A DNA stretch of 51,492 nucleotides from a bacterium (GTDB taxonomy: Bacteria; Auribacterota; JABMQX01), in assembly GCA_030691545.1 (NCBI GenBank), contig JAUYEE010000314.1:1-51492 (forward strand), read 5' to 3'. The notes below the pieces were generated by a model, which did no database searches, was not told the DNA's origin, and saw only the letters and a program-made list of their open reading frames with translations. This document shows, piece after piece, positions 41,695 through 50,431 of the stretch. A program made the position numbers and the translations under genes. Each line of letters opens with the position of its first letter. Position 1 is the stretch's first letter.

Positions 41695-42642
41695 CTACGA
41701 GCCGTGCAGCCTCATTCTCGCCATGATGTCGCCAATGTCCATGTATCGCATGTACTTAGAGGGCGGGACCCTTTTTAGCACCTCCACGAAATCGGGGTAG
41801 ATACCCTTTATCGTTACCGCTGTGGCGACCATAGACGCCAGGCGAAACAGGTCCCGTATCAGGTCTCCCAGCTCCTCGCAAGTACATGCGTATGTTTTCC
41901 CGCTCATCTTATCCGTAAACACGATACGTGGCGCATGCGAGGTATCTATTCCGCCATGAGACGCAGCATTTCGGACAACAGGTACGTAAGGCTTCCCGCA
42001 TTCGGCTCCTATGTGCGGATTGTAGCTACTGACGATGTCAGCCCTCGAACGCAATGGCATCCGCTCTATTTCCCTGACCGTCCGAGTGTTAGATTTCAAT
42101 ACTGAGACCGCGAACGCCATGTTCGTCATGGCGATCGAATACAGGCCTTCCACGATCCCGGTGTATGTGCGAGACAGAATCTCGATTTGCTGTTCCACGT
42201 TGCGAGCAGGCGAAGCGGCACTGGTTTCCAAGCGCTTCTCTGCCTCATTGAACCGCCAGTCAATCTCCGCAAGCGCTTCAGCCTCCTCGACGTAGGGGTT
42301 TGGGTCTTTGGAAACGGAAGCGACCAGAATCCTCAGAAACTCAGGAAACAGCGAAAGATGCCTCTCGGTCATGGAAAAAAGCTCCGACACCAACACGAGC
42401 GAAACGCTCTGCCTACTCGGATTCAGCTTGGCATAATCGAGCTCGCTTATGCCGTATATATCAAACACCGCACACATGATCTCCTCGAGAGAATATCTCT
42501 CTCTCAGCTGGCGGATTACGGCCAGGTAATCATGCTTCCCCCTCAGTTCATCCCAAACCCGCCCTTCTTAAACAGCCTCTATCCGGGACTCTTGGACCGT
42601 TCGAACGGCACGCAGGATCTCCTCTTTAGATGCGTTCGGCAT
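41695..42642 (-). pseudogene. Uncharacterised gene interrupted by an in-frame TAA at codon 25
   Basis: A start ATG at 42642 has AGAAGGTGA eight bases upstream and begins MPNASKEEILRAVRTVQESR. Codon 25 is TAA (42568-42570). The frame then continues without a break (EGRVWDELRGKHDYLAVIRQLRERY) into a 260-codon open frame. An ATG at 42477, preceded by GAGGAG, could allow reinitiation. The C-terminal part includes VPVVRNAASHGGID and a hydrophobic stretch, and looks like a soluble helical domain with HEPN-like NAASHG, but I do not recognise the family. The strong upstream signals show the original gene was longer, and it is probably decaying or carries a sequencing error. Confidence 0.65.
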
Positions 42643-42810
42643 TGGAATCAGTCACCTTCTGGTTTCGGCCGTGCAACACCAGTCTGCCCGCGGGTGAACG
42701 AAAAGGCCGGGCAACTCGCAGCGAAGCCTTGGGGCCATGCGTGGCTCTAATCGCACTGGCGCTCCGGACGTTAGGAACCGGCGAAGGGCCAGGATTTCCT
42801 CGCCTCATGT

Positions 42811-44658
42811 TCACTGACAAAGGACGAATTCAATGAGGTCGGCGAGTTCCCTTTCGCTCAAGCTGGAAGTGACGCCGTGTTTGTCGTCCCTGTTGAATTC
42901 AGTCAAGACCTCTGTCACGGTCACCGCACGGCCGTCGTAAAGATAGGGCGCGGTGCGCCAGACCTCGATGAAGGTTGGCGTGTCGAACTCCGAGTTTTCT
43001 TCTCTGTCCTTGCCTGTGCCGACGTTATGCTTCTTCATGTCGGTGTACAGGGGAGCGGGATGACAGTCAGCGCAGCCTGCCTTCTCGAAGACCTTGCGGC
43101 CGCGTTCGGCTTCCTCGCTCAGTTTGCCGTTCACAAGATGGGTGCTTGGGACAGGCTCAAGCGACTTGAGGTACTCGTCAATCGCGACGGCATCCTCTTC
43201 GGGGCGGACCATGAACTGGATGTGTTTGATCCCGGCGCGAACGGCAGCCTCGGCATCGCCGCGGACGCCAGAAATCATCGCCGGGGGCGTTTTGTGTGCG
43301 AGGAGAAGGCTTTTCGTATTTTTCGGATTGCCGATTCCGTCGTTGAGGAGGTCCCAGTTCAAAGCATCCGCTCGCGCTCCCGGATGGCAACTCGAGCAGC
43401 TCTGCCATTTCTGAAAGCACAGGTCCGCGTCGTGGAAATTCAGCTCGCCCTTGCGAACTGTCGTCAGGGGGCGTTTCTCTCCCAGAGGCAAGGATTGCGG
43501 TTTGGGGCGCGATTGGCTGATGTCCACAACGCCTATCGAATCAGTGAAGCACTCCGCCGCATATACCTTCGTTCCGATGACAGCGACGCCGCGCGGGCCT
43601 TTCCCCGTGAGCTTGATGCGCTCCCGAATGTCCACCAGAAAAGCCAGGTCGTTGGGAACGTCTTCCGCTGAGGAGGAGACCGGAGAAACCTGTTTGCCGG
43701 CGGCGGCCCCCGCGATTTTCTCATGGAGCTTCGCTCTGTCTATCACGCTGACTTCGTGAGTGCCTGCATGCGTCACACAGATGCGCTTCCCGTCCGCGGT
43801 GCAGGCTACGCCCCAGGGATTCGCCGCGCCGAGGTCCACGTTGTCCAAAAGCACTGTATTCACGACCCTGTGGTTCGCCACATCGAGGACGGCGAGAGCG
43901 TTGGTGTTCATCCAGCCGCGGTCGAGTTGCGTCGTGGGAAGAGGGTAGCGCGAGAGAATCTGGGTCACGTAGGCATGCTTGCCATCGGGCGAGATGCAGA
44001 TGTCTCGAAGACCTGTGCTGCCGTTGTGGAGCTGGATGTTGGCAACAACCCTTCGTTCAGCCGTATCTATTACGCTAACTTCCGCTGCGACATAATCGGC
44101 GTCGGCGGGACCCGCTGGCAGATGATTGGCTACGAAGAGATGCTTGCCATCCGGCGTCAGGGCGGCTGCGATGGGTTCTCGCAAAACGCCGATCCGGCTG
44201 ACTTCCTTCTGGGCTACAAGGTCAATTACCGAGATGTCATTGTTGAACTGGTTACAGACGTACAGGGTTTTCCCATCGGGGCTGACCACTGGCGCCGTCG
44301 GCGTGTGACCGACGCTAATGCGGCCAATGACCTTTTCTTCTTTCAAGTTGACGACACAAACACAACCGTTCGGAGAGGCACCCGTCACGTATAGACATTC
44401 TCCGTCGGGAGAAAGGGCGAGTCCACCGGGCTGATCCTCCAGCGAGATAGTCCTGACGACCTTTCCGCTTTCTGTGTCGAACACCGCCACTTGTTTCGCC
44501 GTCGCTTCGGCGACATAGAGCACCTTACCCTCTTTGTCCGGGAGCAACGCGAGAGGGGAGAGATAATCGGTCTGTGCAACGGGGGATGTTCCCGCAAGAA
44601 TTGCGAAAGCGAACAACCCTGTTAGCAGTGAGATCATGTACTTGGCCAGGCGCGACAT
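42811..44658 (-). CDS. Secreted YVTN beta-propeller-diheme cytochrome c (MauG-like) fusion
   Basis: The 615-residue protein begins with a signal segment (MISLLTGLFAFAILAG), then a YVTN-type beta-propeller (about 35-390; repeats such as PGGLALSPDGECLYVTGAS and LYVCNQFNNDISVIDL). A C-terminal diheme cytochrome domain has heme sites CSSCH (421-425) and CADCH (529-533), and YDGRAVTVTEVL typical of MauG/cytochrome c peroxidase relatives. The ribosome site AGGAAAG precedes ATG. Such fusions are secreted or periplasmic; they may oxidise substrates held by the propeller or pass electrons. It precedes the HzsA-like gene on the same strand, with 33 bases between, so the two likely work together. Confidence 0.9.
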   Translation of the reverse strand: MSRLAKYMISLLTGLFAFAILAGTSPVAQTDYLSPLALLPDKEGKVLYVAEATAKQVAVFDTESGKVVRTISLEDQPGGLALSPDGECLYVTGASPNGCVCVVNLKEEKVIGRISVGHTPTAPVVSPDGKTLYVCNQFNNDISVIDLVAQKEVSRIGVLREPIAAALTPDGKHLFVANHLPAGPADADYVAAEVSVIDTAERRVVANIQLHNGSTGLRDICISPDGKHAYVTQILSRYPLPTTQLDRGWMNTNALAVLDVANHRVVNTVLLDNVDLGAANPWGVACTADGKRICVTHAGTHEVSVIDRAKLHEKIAGAAAGKQVSPVSSSAEDVPNDLAFLVDIRERIKLTGKGPRGVAVIGTKVYAAECFTDSIGVVDISQSRPKPQSLPLGEKRPLTTVRKGELNFHDADLCFQKWQSCSSCHPGARADALNWDLLNDGIGNPKNTKSLLLAHKTPPAMISGVRGDAEAAVRAGIKHIQFMVRPEEDAVAIDEYLKSLEPVPSTHLVNGKLSEEAERGRKVFEKAGCADCHPAPLYTDMKKHNVGTGKDREENSEFDTPTFIEVWRTAPYLYDGRAVTVTEVLTEFNRDDKHGVTSSLSERELADLIEFVLCQ

Positions 44659-44691
44659 CTTCTTTCCTTTTCTGACATGTGCCTGTTGCGT

Positions 44692-47097
44692 TTACTGAAG
44701 CTTGGGCGGCGGCACACGCTCGCCTTTCTTTTGGGCGAGCTGTTCCTCCTCGCCGTAGGTGCCGTAAAACGACGCGTTGCCATCGAGCCAGATGTAAATA
44801 CGGCGGCGGTCTGCGTCGCTCAGTTTCACAGCCTCGGAATGCGTCGCGTCGTCGAGGATTCGCGCGAGGGCGCTTTCGTCGGCGCCGAGGCGCCCGGGTC
44901 GGGTGACAGTGCCGCTGATGCTCGCCCCACCCCACTCGTGCCATCGCACGTGCGGTTTGAGGCTCTCATAGGACCGCGTGAAATGTCCGGCTGGCTCGCC
45001 CGTCAGAGTTAGAGTGCTTTTTCCCTCGCCTTCTGTGCCGTCGTGGCAGCGCACGCAGTGACGGTCCAGCACGGGCTGAACGAGCCGGGGATAACTCCAC
45101 GGCTTCGTTCCATCGGGACCCGGCAAGATGCGAGATGGCGGGCGGTCGAGGGCCGCGGGACGGTTCATCCCGGTCGTTTGGCCGCGCGGCTCATGGCAGC
45201 CGACGCATCCCCGCCGCTCGCCCGGCTGAAGATAGGTCACGCTTCGCATGCTCTGCACGGCATGCCCTTTCGCATCCACCGCTTGAAAATACAGGGGTTT
45301 CCTCGCGAGCGCCCGGAAGTACGCGGAGCCATCCTCCTCGACGGGCACTGTGCCTAACAACATCCGCGTGCTCTCGGCGTTGGCGTATCCGATTCGCGGC
45401 TGGTTGGCTATGTGGGTGCCGGATTTGGGCAGCACCTGGAACACCCGCAGCTCTCGAATCGGCCGCGACTCCGGTAGAGGAAAATGGCTTCGCGTAACAT
45501 CCGTCAGGAGGAACTCTCCCTCGTCACCGAGCGAGGGCTCGAGGGTCGTGGGAATCACCGGCGGCGCCGGACGCGGCGCCAGCGGGATCGGATACATGCA
45601 CGAGATGCCCGGCTCTCGGTAAAGAAGCTCAAGGTTGCCAAAACGGTCCATCAGGTAGATGCCCGTTTCGGTATCGCGTTTTTCGCCGGGTCCCATCCCG
45701 GGAAGCGGATCGAAGCTAAACGAGACCACAAAGTAATTCTCCGACAGCGGCCATGGGCTGTGAAAGTAGCTGTTGGGCCAGCCCGGCGCCTCCGGAAAAC
45801 AGACCTCCGGCGTCAATACTTCGATAGCGTCAAACCAGTCCTCGCCGCTCTTCCTCTCGAAGCCGATTCGTGAGGGATCGAGCATCACCAGAGAGCCGCC
45901 GACATCGGCGTGGTGGGCCCCCGCTACGAAAACGATGCGTTCGGAGCCGGGGATGGCGCGCGGCTGAAAACAAGCGTTGATTCGCATCGTGTAATTGCCG
46001 AAGAGGGCCGCCGGGTTTGTGCCGTCGGGATTGCTGACCCACAGACCGTGGAAATTCGCTGCCGAGCGATCCACATAATCCCACCGGGAATAGACGATTC
46101 GCCCGTCGTTCAAGACGCTGGGGTGCCATTCGTTTGTCTCGTGGAAGGAAAGCGTCCGAACATTGGCTCCGTCGGCGTCCATGCGGTGGAGAGTGTAGCT
46201 CGGCAGAGGCTCCCAGGGATTGTGGCAGCGACCGAACCCACCTCGGCGAGTGGACATGAAAGCAATGCCTCCGTCAGGAAGAGGACAGGGGTCAAAATCG
46301 TCGTCCGGGCCATCCGTCAACTGCCGCAGGTTCGAGCCATCCGCGTCCATCGCGAAGATGTGGAAGCAGCGGCGCTGAGGAGAGTAGAAATCCGGTTTCC
46401 CTGGCGCCCGCTCGGCGAAGCCGAAATAGATGGTCCTCGCGTCGTAGCTCAAGGCGAGCGTTGTGTAATTCCCCCGAGGCAATCGGCCCGCGATGAGGTC
46501 CCGCGTCTCGAGCGATTTGCCGGGTTCAAGGAGAACGTGAACGCCGCCCCCGGCGATGTCCTCGTAATCATAGAAATAGCCAAGATACTCGTGCAGCATC
46601 TGGCAGATGAAGCGGCGACGGTTGAGGAAGACCATCGGGTCAGAGCCGAGGAGCGGGTTCTTCAGCGCGGTCTCGCGCGATAAACGCCGCAGGTCACTGT
46701 ACAGCGAGACGCGATCTTCTTTAGTCAGCGATTCGACGTTTTCCGCCGCGGCGCGCAGACGCCCAAAATCCCCGGTCTCTCTCGAGAGCTCCGGAGGATC
46801 GGGTGCCCGCTGGAGGTCCTCCAGAAGCCGCTGAGCGCGAACCACGGCGTGGGTGATTGCTTCGGGGCTGTCCGGCGTTCGCCCAAGCCGCTTCTCCTGC
46901 ATCTCCCAATCAGCCTCGACGATTTCCCTGAGCGTTCCCTTATTCTCCGCCGATGCTTCCTGGTGAATCGCCGAGAGGATCAGGAACACGCCCGCGCCCG
47001 CACAAGCTGCCGAGTAAGAGAACCTCCTTCTCCGTTCTTCTATGAAGCCCTGCCTCTGGACACCTTTCGCGTTCACAGCTTTTCCGTCCTGAATCAC
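44692..47097 (-). CDS. Diheme PD40-type propeller protein, hydrazine synthase alpha-like
   Basis: GTG 47097 has GGAAGG upstream. The 801-residue protein has an N-terminal membrane/signal segment (AACAGAGVFLILSAIHQ), a PD40/TolB-like propeller (FHIFAMDADGSNLRQLTDGP, GGIAFMSTRRGGFGRCH, DGRIVYSRWDYVDRS), a HzsA middle-like region and C-terminal heme sites CVGCH (631-635) and CVRCH (681-685). This architecture is related to hydrazine synthase subunit alpha of anammox bacteria, but homologues are common in non-anammox Planctomycetes and relatives. HzsB/HzsC are not in the window, so hydrazine chemistry is not implied. It is the first gene of the two-cytochrome pair. Confidence 0.85.
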   Translation of the reverse strand: MIQDGKAVNAKGVQRQGFIEERRRRFSYSAACAGAGVFLILSAIHQEASAENKGTLREIVEADWEMQEKRLGRTPDSPEAITHAVVRAQRLLEDLQRAPDPPELSRETGDFGRLRAAAENVESLTKEDRVSLYSDLRRLSRETALKNPLLGSDPMVFLNRRRFICQMLHEYLGYFYDYEDIAGGGVHVLLEPGKSLETRDLIAGRLPRGNYTTLALSYDARTIYFGFAERAPGKPDFYSPQRRCFHIFAMDADGSNLRQLTDGPDDDFDPCPLPDGGIAFMSTRRGGFGRCHNPWEPLPSYTLHRMDADGANVRTLSFHETNEWHPSVLNDGRIVYSRWDYVDRSAANFHGLWVSNPDGTNPAALFGNYTMRINACFQPRAIPGSERIVFVAGAHHADVGGSLVMLDPSRIGFERKSGEDWFDAIEVLTPEVCFPEAPGWPNSYFHSPWPLSENYFVVSFSFDPLPGMGPGEKRDTETGIYLMDRFGNLELLYREPGISCMYPIPLAPRPAPPVIPTTLEPSLGDEGEFLLTDVTRSHFPLPESRPIRELRVFQVLPKSGTHIANQPRIGYANAESTRMLLGTVPVEEDGSAYFRALARKPLYFQAVDAKGHAVQSMRSVTYLQPGERRGCVGCHEPRGQTTGMNRPAALDRPPSRILPGPDGTKPWSYPRLVQPVLDRHCVRCHDGTEGEGKSTLTLTGEPAGHFTRSYESLKPHVRWHEWGGASISGTVTRPGRLGADESALARILDDATHSEAVKLSDADRRRIYIWLDGNASFYGTYGEEEQLAQKKGERVPPPKLQ

Positions 47098-47516
47098 TGA
47101 CCTTCCGTGCGCGGCACAGATTTTCTGTTCAGCAAGGGTGACACGGACACAAGACGAACGTCAAGCTGCTTTTCATCAAGCCAGTAACCTCTCAGCTACG
47201 GGCGGGAGCGGCTGCCCTGAACGTCTTGAATTTCGTGAGCCCGGCCAGCTTCTCCGGCTCGCGCTGTTCATCTCCAGCCGACAGGAAATAGGTCATGGTG
47301 GTATCGGAGACATCGCATCGCTCCTCAGCCTCAAGCCGCGTGAACAGCCATCTCAACCGGTCAGTCTCATCATTGGAGTTGCCATCGCGTCTTCGAGACC
47401 TCAAAGAGTGTACGGGGCATGGGAAGAGTGCACAAGTGACAAATGACGAGTGGCATGGTAGAAAAGGCGAAGGCGAAAGCAAGGCTGTGGCTCTTTCACA
47501 CTGAGGAGCAAGAGGC
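47098..47516. other. 419-bp divergent intergenic region
   Basis: The HzsA-like gene reads left and the beta-helix gene right. A minus-strand 129-codon frame crosses the region and has protein-like patches (DRLRWLFTRLEAEERCDVSD) but no start signals and no known family; it may be a remnant. No hairpin or promoter stands out. Confidence 0.4.
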
Positions 47517-48713
47517 ATGAATCGGCACATTTGGGCGAGTCTATTGATGATGACCATGGCGGCGGCGGTGCCAGCGGACACCTATTACGTCGCCACAGAT
47601 GGGAAGCCGGAGAACGATGGAAGCAGCGCGAGGCCCTGGCCGTCGGTGGAATATGCCCTGTCGAAGGTCGGTGGCGGGCACGCCATCGTCGTTCGTCCGG
47701 GCCTCTATCGCAGCCCCATTGAGATCGCCAAAGAGTACGCGGGCACAAAGGAACGACCTACCGTCATCAGGTCCGAGGTCAAGTGGCAGGCCATGATTAT
47801 CGGAGCGCCCTATCACGTCATCAGCAACGCCGATGATTGTCACTGGGTCGTTGTGGATGGCTTCCAGGTCCAGGGCGCACGCTACGACGGTATCAAGATG
47901 AACGGCGATTATAATGTGGTGCGGAACTGCTGGGTGCATCACAATCAGGCCATGGGAATCGCCATGCACAACCAGAAGGGGGGCGTCATCGAGAATAACC
48001 TCATCGAGTTCAACGGCGATCACATCCAGTTTGACCACGGCGTGTACGCCGATGGCGAAGAACTGACCGTTCGCAGCAACATCGTCCGCCACAACGCCAG
48101 TTACGGACTGCATCTGTATCCGTCCATTAAGAACTCGCGGATTCTCAACAACCTCGTGTATGGGCAGGTGCGCCGGCGCGGGATCATCGTCGCGTGCCCG
48201 GAGGGCGGCGGCAGGAATGTCATAGTCAACAACACCGTGGTTGAGGATCAACCGCTCGCCATCTGGAACGGCAACGCCGAGGTCGTAGTGAACAACATCC
48301 TGGTCGGCGAGGGGGACGACGTTTTGTCTTTCGACGAAGGCACCGAAAACGTTCTGGTGGACTATAATCTCTGCGTGCCCAAATCCTCGCGCCAGGGGCC
48401 GCACGGCATTACGGGCGATCCCCTCTTTGTGGATAGAACGAGGGGACACTTCTGGTTGCGTCCGGGCAGTCCGGCCATTGGGAAAGGTTCGCCTGAACAG
48501 GCGCTGGACACGGATTTCTGGGGACGGCCGCGGGAGAAGGACCGGCCGCCGGACCTGGGAGCATTCCCTTTCCTTCCCGCCCTCGCCACAGAGGAGGCGC
48601 GCGCCCGTTGGGAGTCCGGCTGGGCGTATCACCGCCACGGAGAAGGCGGCACGATCCCGGACTTTTGGGCGGTACTCGGGCCGCCTGCCTCGTCGGTCTC
48701 CACGCGGCCGTAA
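47517..48713 (+). CDS. Secreted right-handed parallel beta-helix protein
   Basis: ATG 47517 follows GAGGAGCAAGAGG. The 398-residue protein has a signal peptide (ASLLMMTMAAAVPADT), then YYVATDGKPENDGSSARPWP, a typical start of secreted beta-helix (DUF1565/PbH1-type) proteins. The core has repeated rungs such as NVVRNCWVHHNQAMGIAMHN, VIENNLIEFNGD and ILNNLVYGQVRRRGI, and ends in a conventional GSPAIGKGSPEQALDTDFWG segment. These proteins are often polysaccharide lyases or epimerases, but no catalytic set is certain here. The pectate-lyase-like gene follows after 67 bases and probably shares its transcript. Confidence 0.88.
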   Translation: MNRHIWASLLMMTMAAAVPADTYYVATDGKPENDGSSARPWPSVEYALSKVGGGHAIVVRPGLYRSPIEIAKEYAGTKERPTVIRSEVKWQAMIIGAPYHVISNADDCHWVVVDGFQVQGARYDGIKMNGDYNVVRNCWVHHNQAMGIAMHNQKGGVIENNLIEFNGDHIQFDHGVYADGEELTVRSNIVRHNASYGLHLYPSIKNSRILNNLVYGQVRRRGIIVACPEGGGRNVIVNNTVVEDQPLAIWNGNAEVVVNNILVGEGDDVLSFDEGTENVLVDYNLCVPKSSRQGPHGITGDPLFVDRTRGHFWLRPGSPAIGKGSPEQALDTDFWGRPREKDRPPDLGAFPFLPALATEEARARWESGWAYHRHGEGGTIPDFWAVLGPPASSVSTRP

Positions 48714-48780
48714 CCTCGCCCGTCACGGCGTGGTTACGCGCTGTTCGTAACGCATGTTGAAAGGAGTGGGAGGAAGGACC

Positions 48781-50211
48781 ATGAACCAATGTCGCGCTTT
48801 CTGCTTGGTCGCGGCGGTTGCTTGTGGAGTAAACCTGTGGGATGTACCCGCCCGGGTAGCCTTCGCCGACGACGCGCCGATTCCTGCGTTTCCCGGCGCG
48901 GAGGGGTTCGGCGCCATGACGCCGGGAGGGCGCGGGGGCCGGGTCATCTCTGTTTCCAACCTGAACGACTCCGGTCCCGGAAGCCTGCGGCAAGCTCTTG
49001 AAGTGGAGAAGGGTCCCCGAATCGTGATTTTCCGCGTCGCGGGGACCATTGAACTGACCAAGAACATCAATATCGGCGAGGATAACAGCTACGTGACCGT
49101 CGCTGGTCAGACCGCCCCTGGCGACGGCATTCAACTGAAGAACTTCACCATCAGCGTCGCCTACGGCGGGCACGATGTTGTCATTCGCTACCTGCGGATG
49201 AGACCGGGGCTGGGGGGCCTGGCGACCACCCAGGGCTCGCAGATTGACGGATGCTTGCTGTATGGCCCCGGGGTGCACGTACATCACGTGGTCATTGACC
49301 ACTGCTCGATTCAATGGGCACTGGATGAAAACGCCGACGTCTGGGGCTGGGTGACGGATGCCACTTTCCAATGGTGTATCATCGCCGAGGGTGCCACGAC
49401 CGGACACGAGAAGGGGACGCACAGCATGGGTATGTTGATCGGCAGCTCGCAAAGCGATAAGCCAATGACCGTCAGCGTTCATCATTGTCTTTTCGCCCAC
49501 AATGCCGGTCGTAATCCCCTGGTCCAGCCGGTGGAGCCCCAAATCGAGGCGCCCGCCGTGGTGGACTTTCGCAACAACGTGGTTTACAACTGGTCGGGGA
49601 ACAACTCCGCTGTCGTCGCGAACGGGGCCCGGGTGAACTTCGTCAACAACCTCTATCTCAAGGGACCCAGCAGCGGCGCCACGGACAATATCATCTGGCT
49701 GCTGGCCCCGGCGACGTTGTATGTGGACGGGAATTGGGGCCCCCGCTGCCCTACGGGTTCGGCCGACGGATGGGCCATCGGCATCCACGCCGATACGTCT
49801 TACTTCGGCAAGCCTGTTGGCAAAAGGGCCCTGACACCCTTCCCGACGCCGCCGGTGACCACCCATCCCACCGGGGAACTGAAGGACGCCGTGCTGGGCC
49901 GGGTGGGGGCGTGTCTGCCCCGACGGGACGCGGTGGACGCGCGGATTGTCCAAGATGTTCTGAGCGGAACGGGCAAGATGGGCATTGGCAGCGATTATCC
50001 CACCCTTTCTTCCGGGACGCCGCCGCAAGACACGGATGGGGACGGTATGCCCGACGCATGGGAACGAGACCGGGGCCTCGACCCCGCGGATTCCCGAGAT
50101 GGAAGCCAGGTCGCTCCGAGCGGCTACACCCGGGTTGAGGAGTATCTCAATGGGTTATCGCAAATGCCCGGTCAGGCACCCCAAAAAGCGGGACGCGGTG
50201 CAAGGGAATGA
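48781..50211 (+). CDS. Secreted pectate-lyase-like beta-helix protein
   Basis: ATG 48781 follows GGAGGAAGG. The 476-residue protein has a signal peptide (AFCLVAAVACGVNLWDV), then the family opening AFPGAEGFGAMTPGGRGG and SVSNLNDSGPGSLRQAL, and beta-helix rungs with VVIDHCSIQWALDENADVW and VVDFRNNVVYNWSGNNSAV. This is the pectate lyase/PL1-like group common in Planctomycetes and Bacteroidetes. Near the end DTDGDGMPDAWE is a calcium-binding dockerin/thrombospondin-type repeat, which may help extracellular attachment. It is predicted to cut uronate-rich polysaccharide by beta-elimination, but the exact polymer is unknown. It follows the beta-helix gene in the same direction. Confidence 0.9.
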   Translation: MNQCRAFCLVAAVACGVNLWDVPARVAFADDAPIPAFPGAEGFGAMTPGGRGGRVISVSNLNDSGPGSLRQALEVEKGPRIVIFRVAGTIELTKNINIGEDNSYVTVAGQTAPGDGIQLKNFTISVAYGGHDVVIRYLRMRPGLGGLATTQGSQIDGCLLYGPGVHVHHVVIDHCSIQWALDENADVWGWVTDATFQWCIIAEGATTGHEKGTHSMGMLIGSSQSDKPMTVSVHHCLFAHNAGRNPLVQPVEPQIEAPAVVDFRNNVVYNWSGNNSAVVANGARVNFVNNLYLKGPSSGATDNIIWLLAPATLYVDGNWGPRCPTGSADGWAIGIHADTSYFGKPVGKRALTPFPTPPVTTHPTGELKDAVLGRVGACLPRRDAVDARIVQDVLSGTGKMGIGSDYPTLSSGTPPQDTDGDGMPDAWERDRGLDPADSRDGSQVAPSGYTRVEEYLNGLSQMPGQAPQKAGRGARE

Positions 50212-50431
50212 GGGTTCGTCGGTGCCAGGTTGGCAGACGGCGAGGGGAGTCGCCGCTCATGGAGGAATACCGAGAACCGGATGGAAAGGTGTTGCTAACT
50301 TGTCCCCTTGTCGGTAGATTGACGGGGTCTTAGTGAAACCGGGAGCGAGATAGTTCGTGCCGCCGCAGGCGGAGGCCAAGCGGCCCCGCGGTTCTGCGGG
50401 GTTTCCAGTCAGGAAGGGAGGAGGGCCGAAT
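50212..50431. other. 220-bp spacer with terminator-like hairpin
   Basis: CCCCGC-GGTTCT-GCGGGG (50384-50401) is followed by TTT, a weak terminator or part of a GC-rich repeat. GGGAGGAGGG (about 50416-50425) is the ribosome site of the next gene. Confidence 0.5.

Noticed and set aside
44692..47097. Hydrazine synthase and anammox metabolism
   Set aside because: Only an HzsA-like architecture is present; HzsB, HzsC and hydrazine dehydrogenase are absent and HzsA-like proteins are widespread in non-anammox bacteria.
47192..47581. 129-codon minus-strand frame in the intergenic region
   Set aside because: It has no start signals, overlaps the beta-helix gene and matches no family; kept only as a possible remnant.
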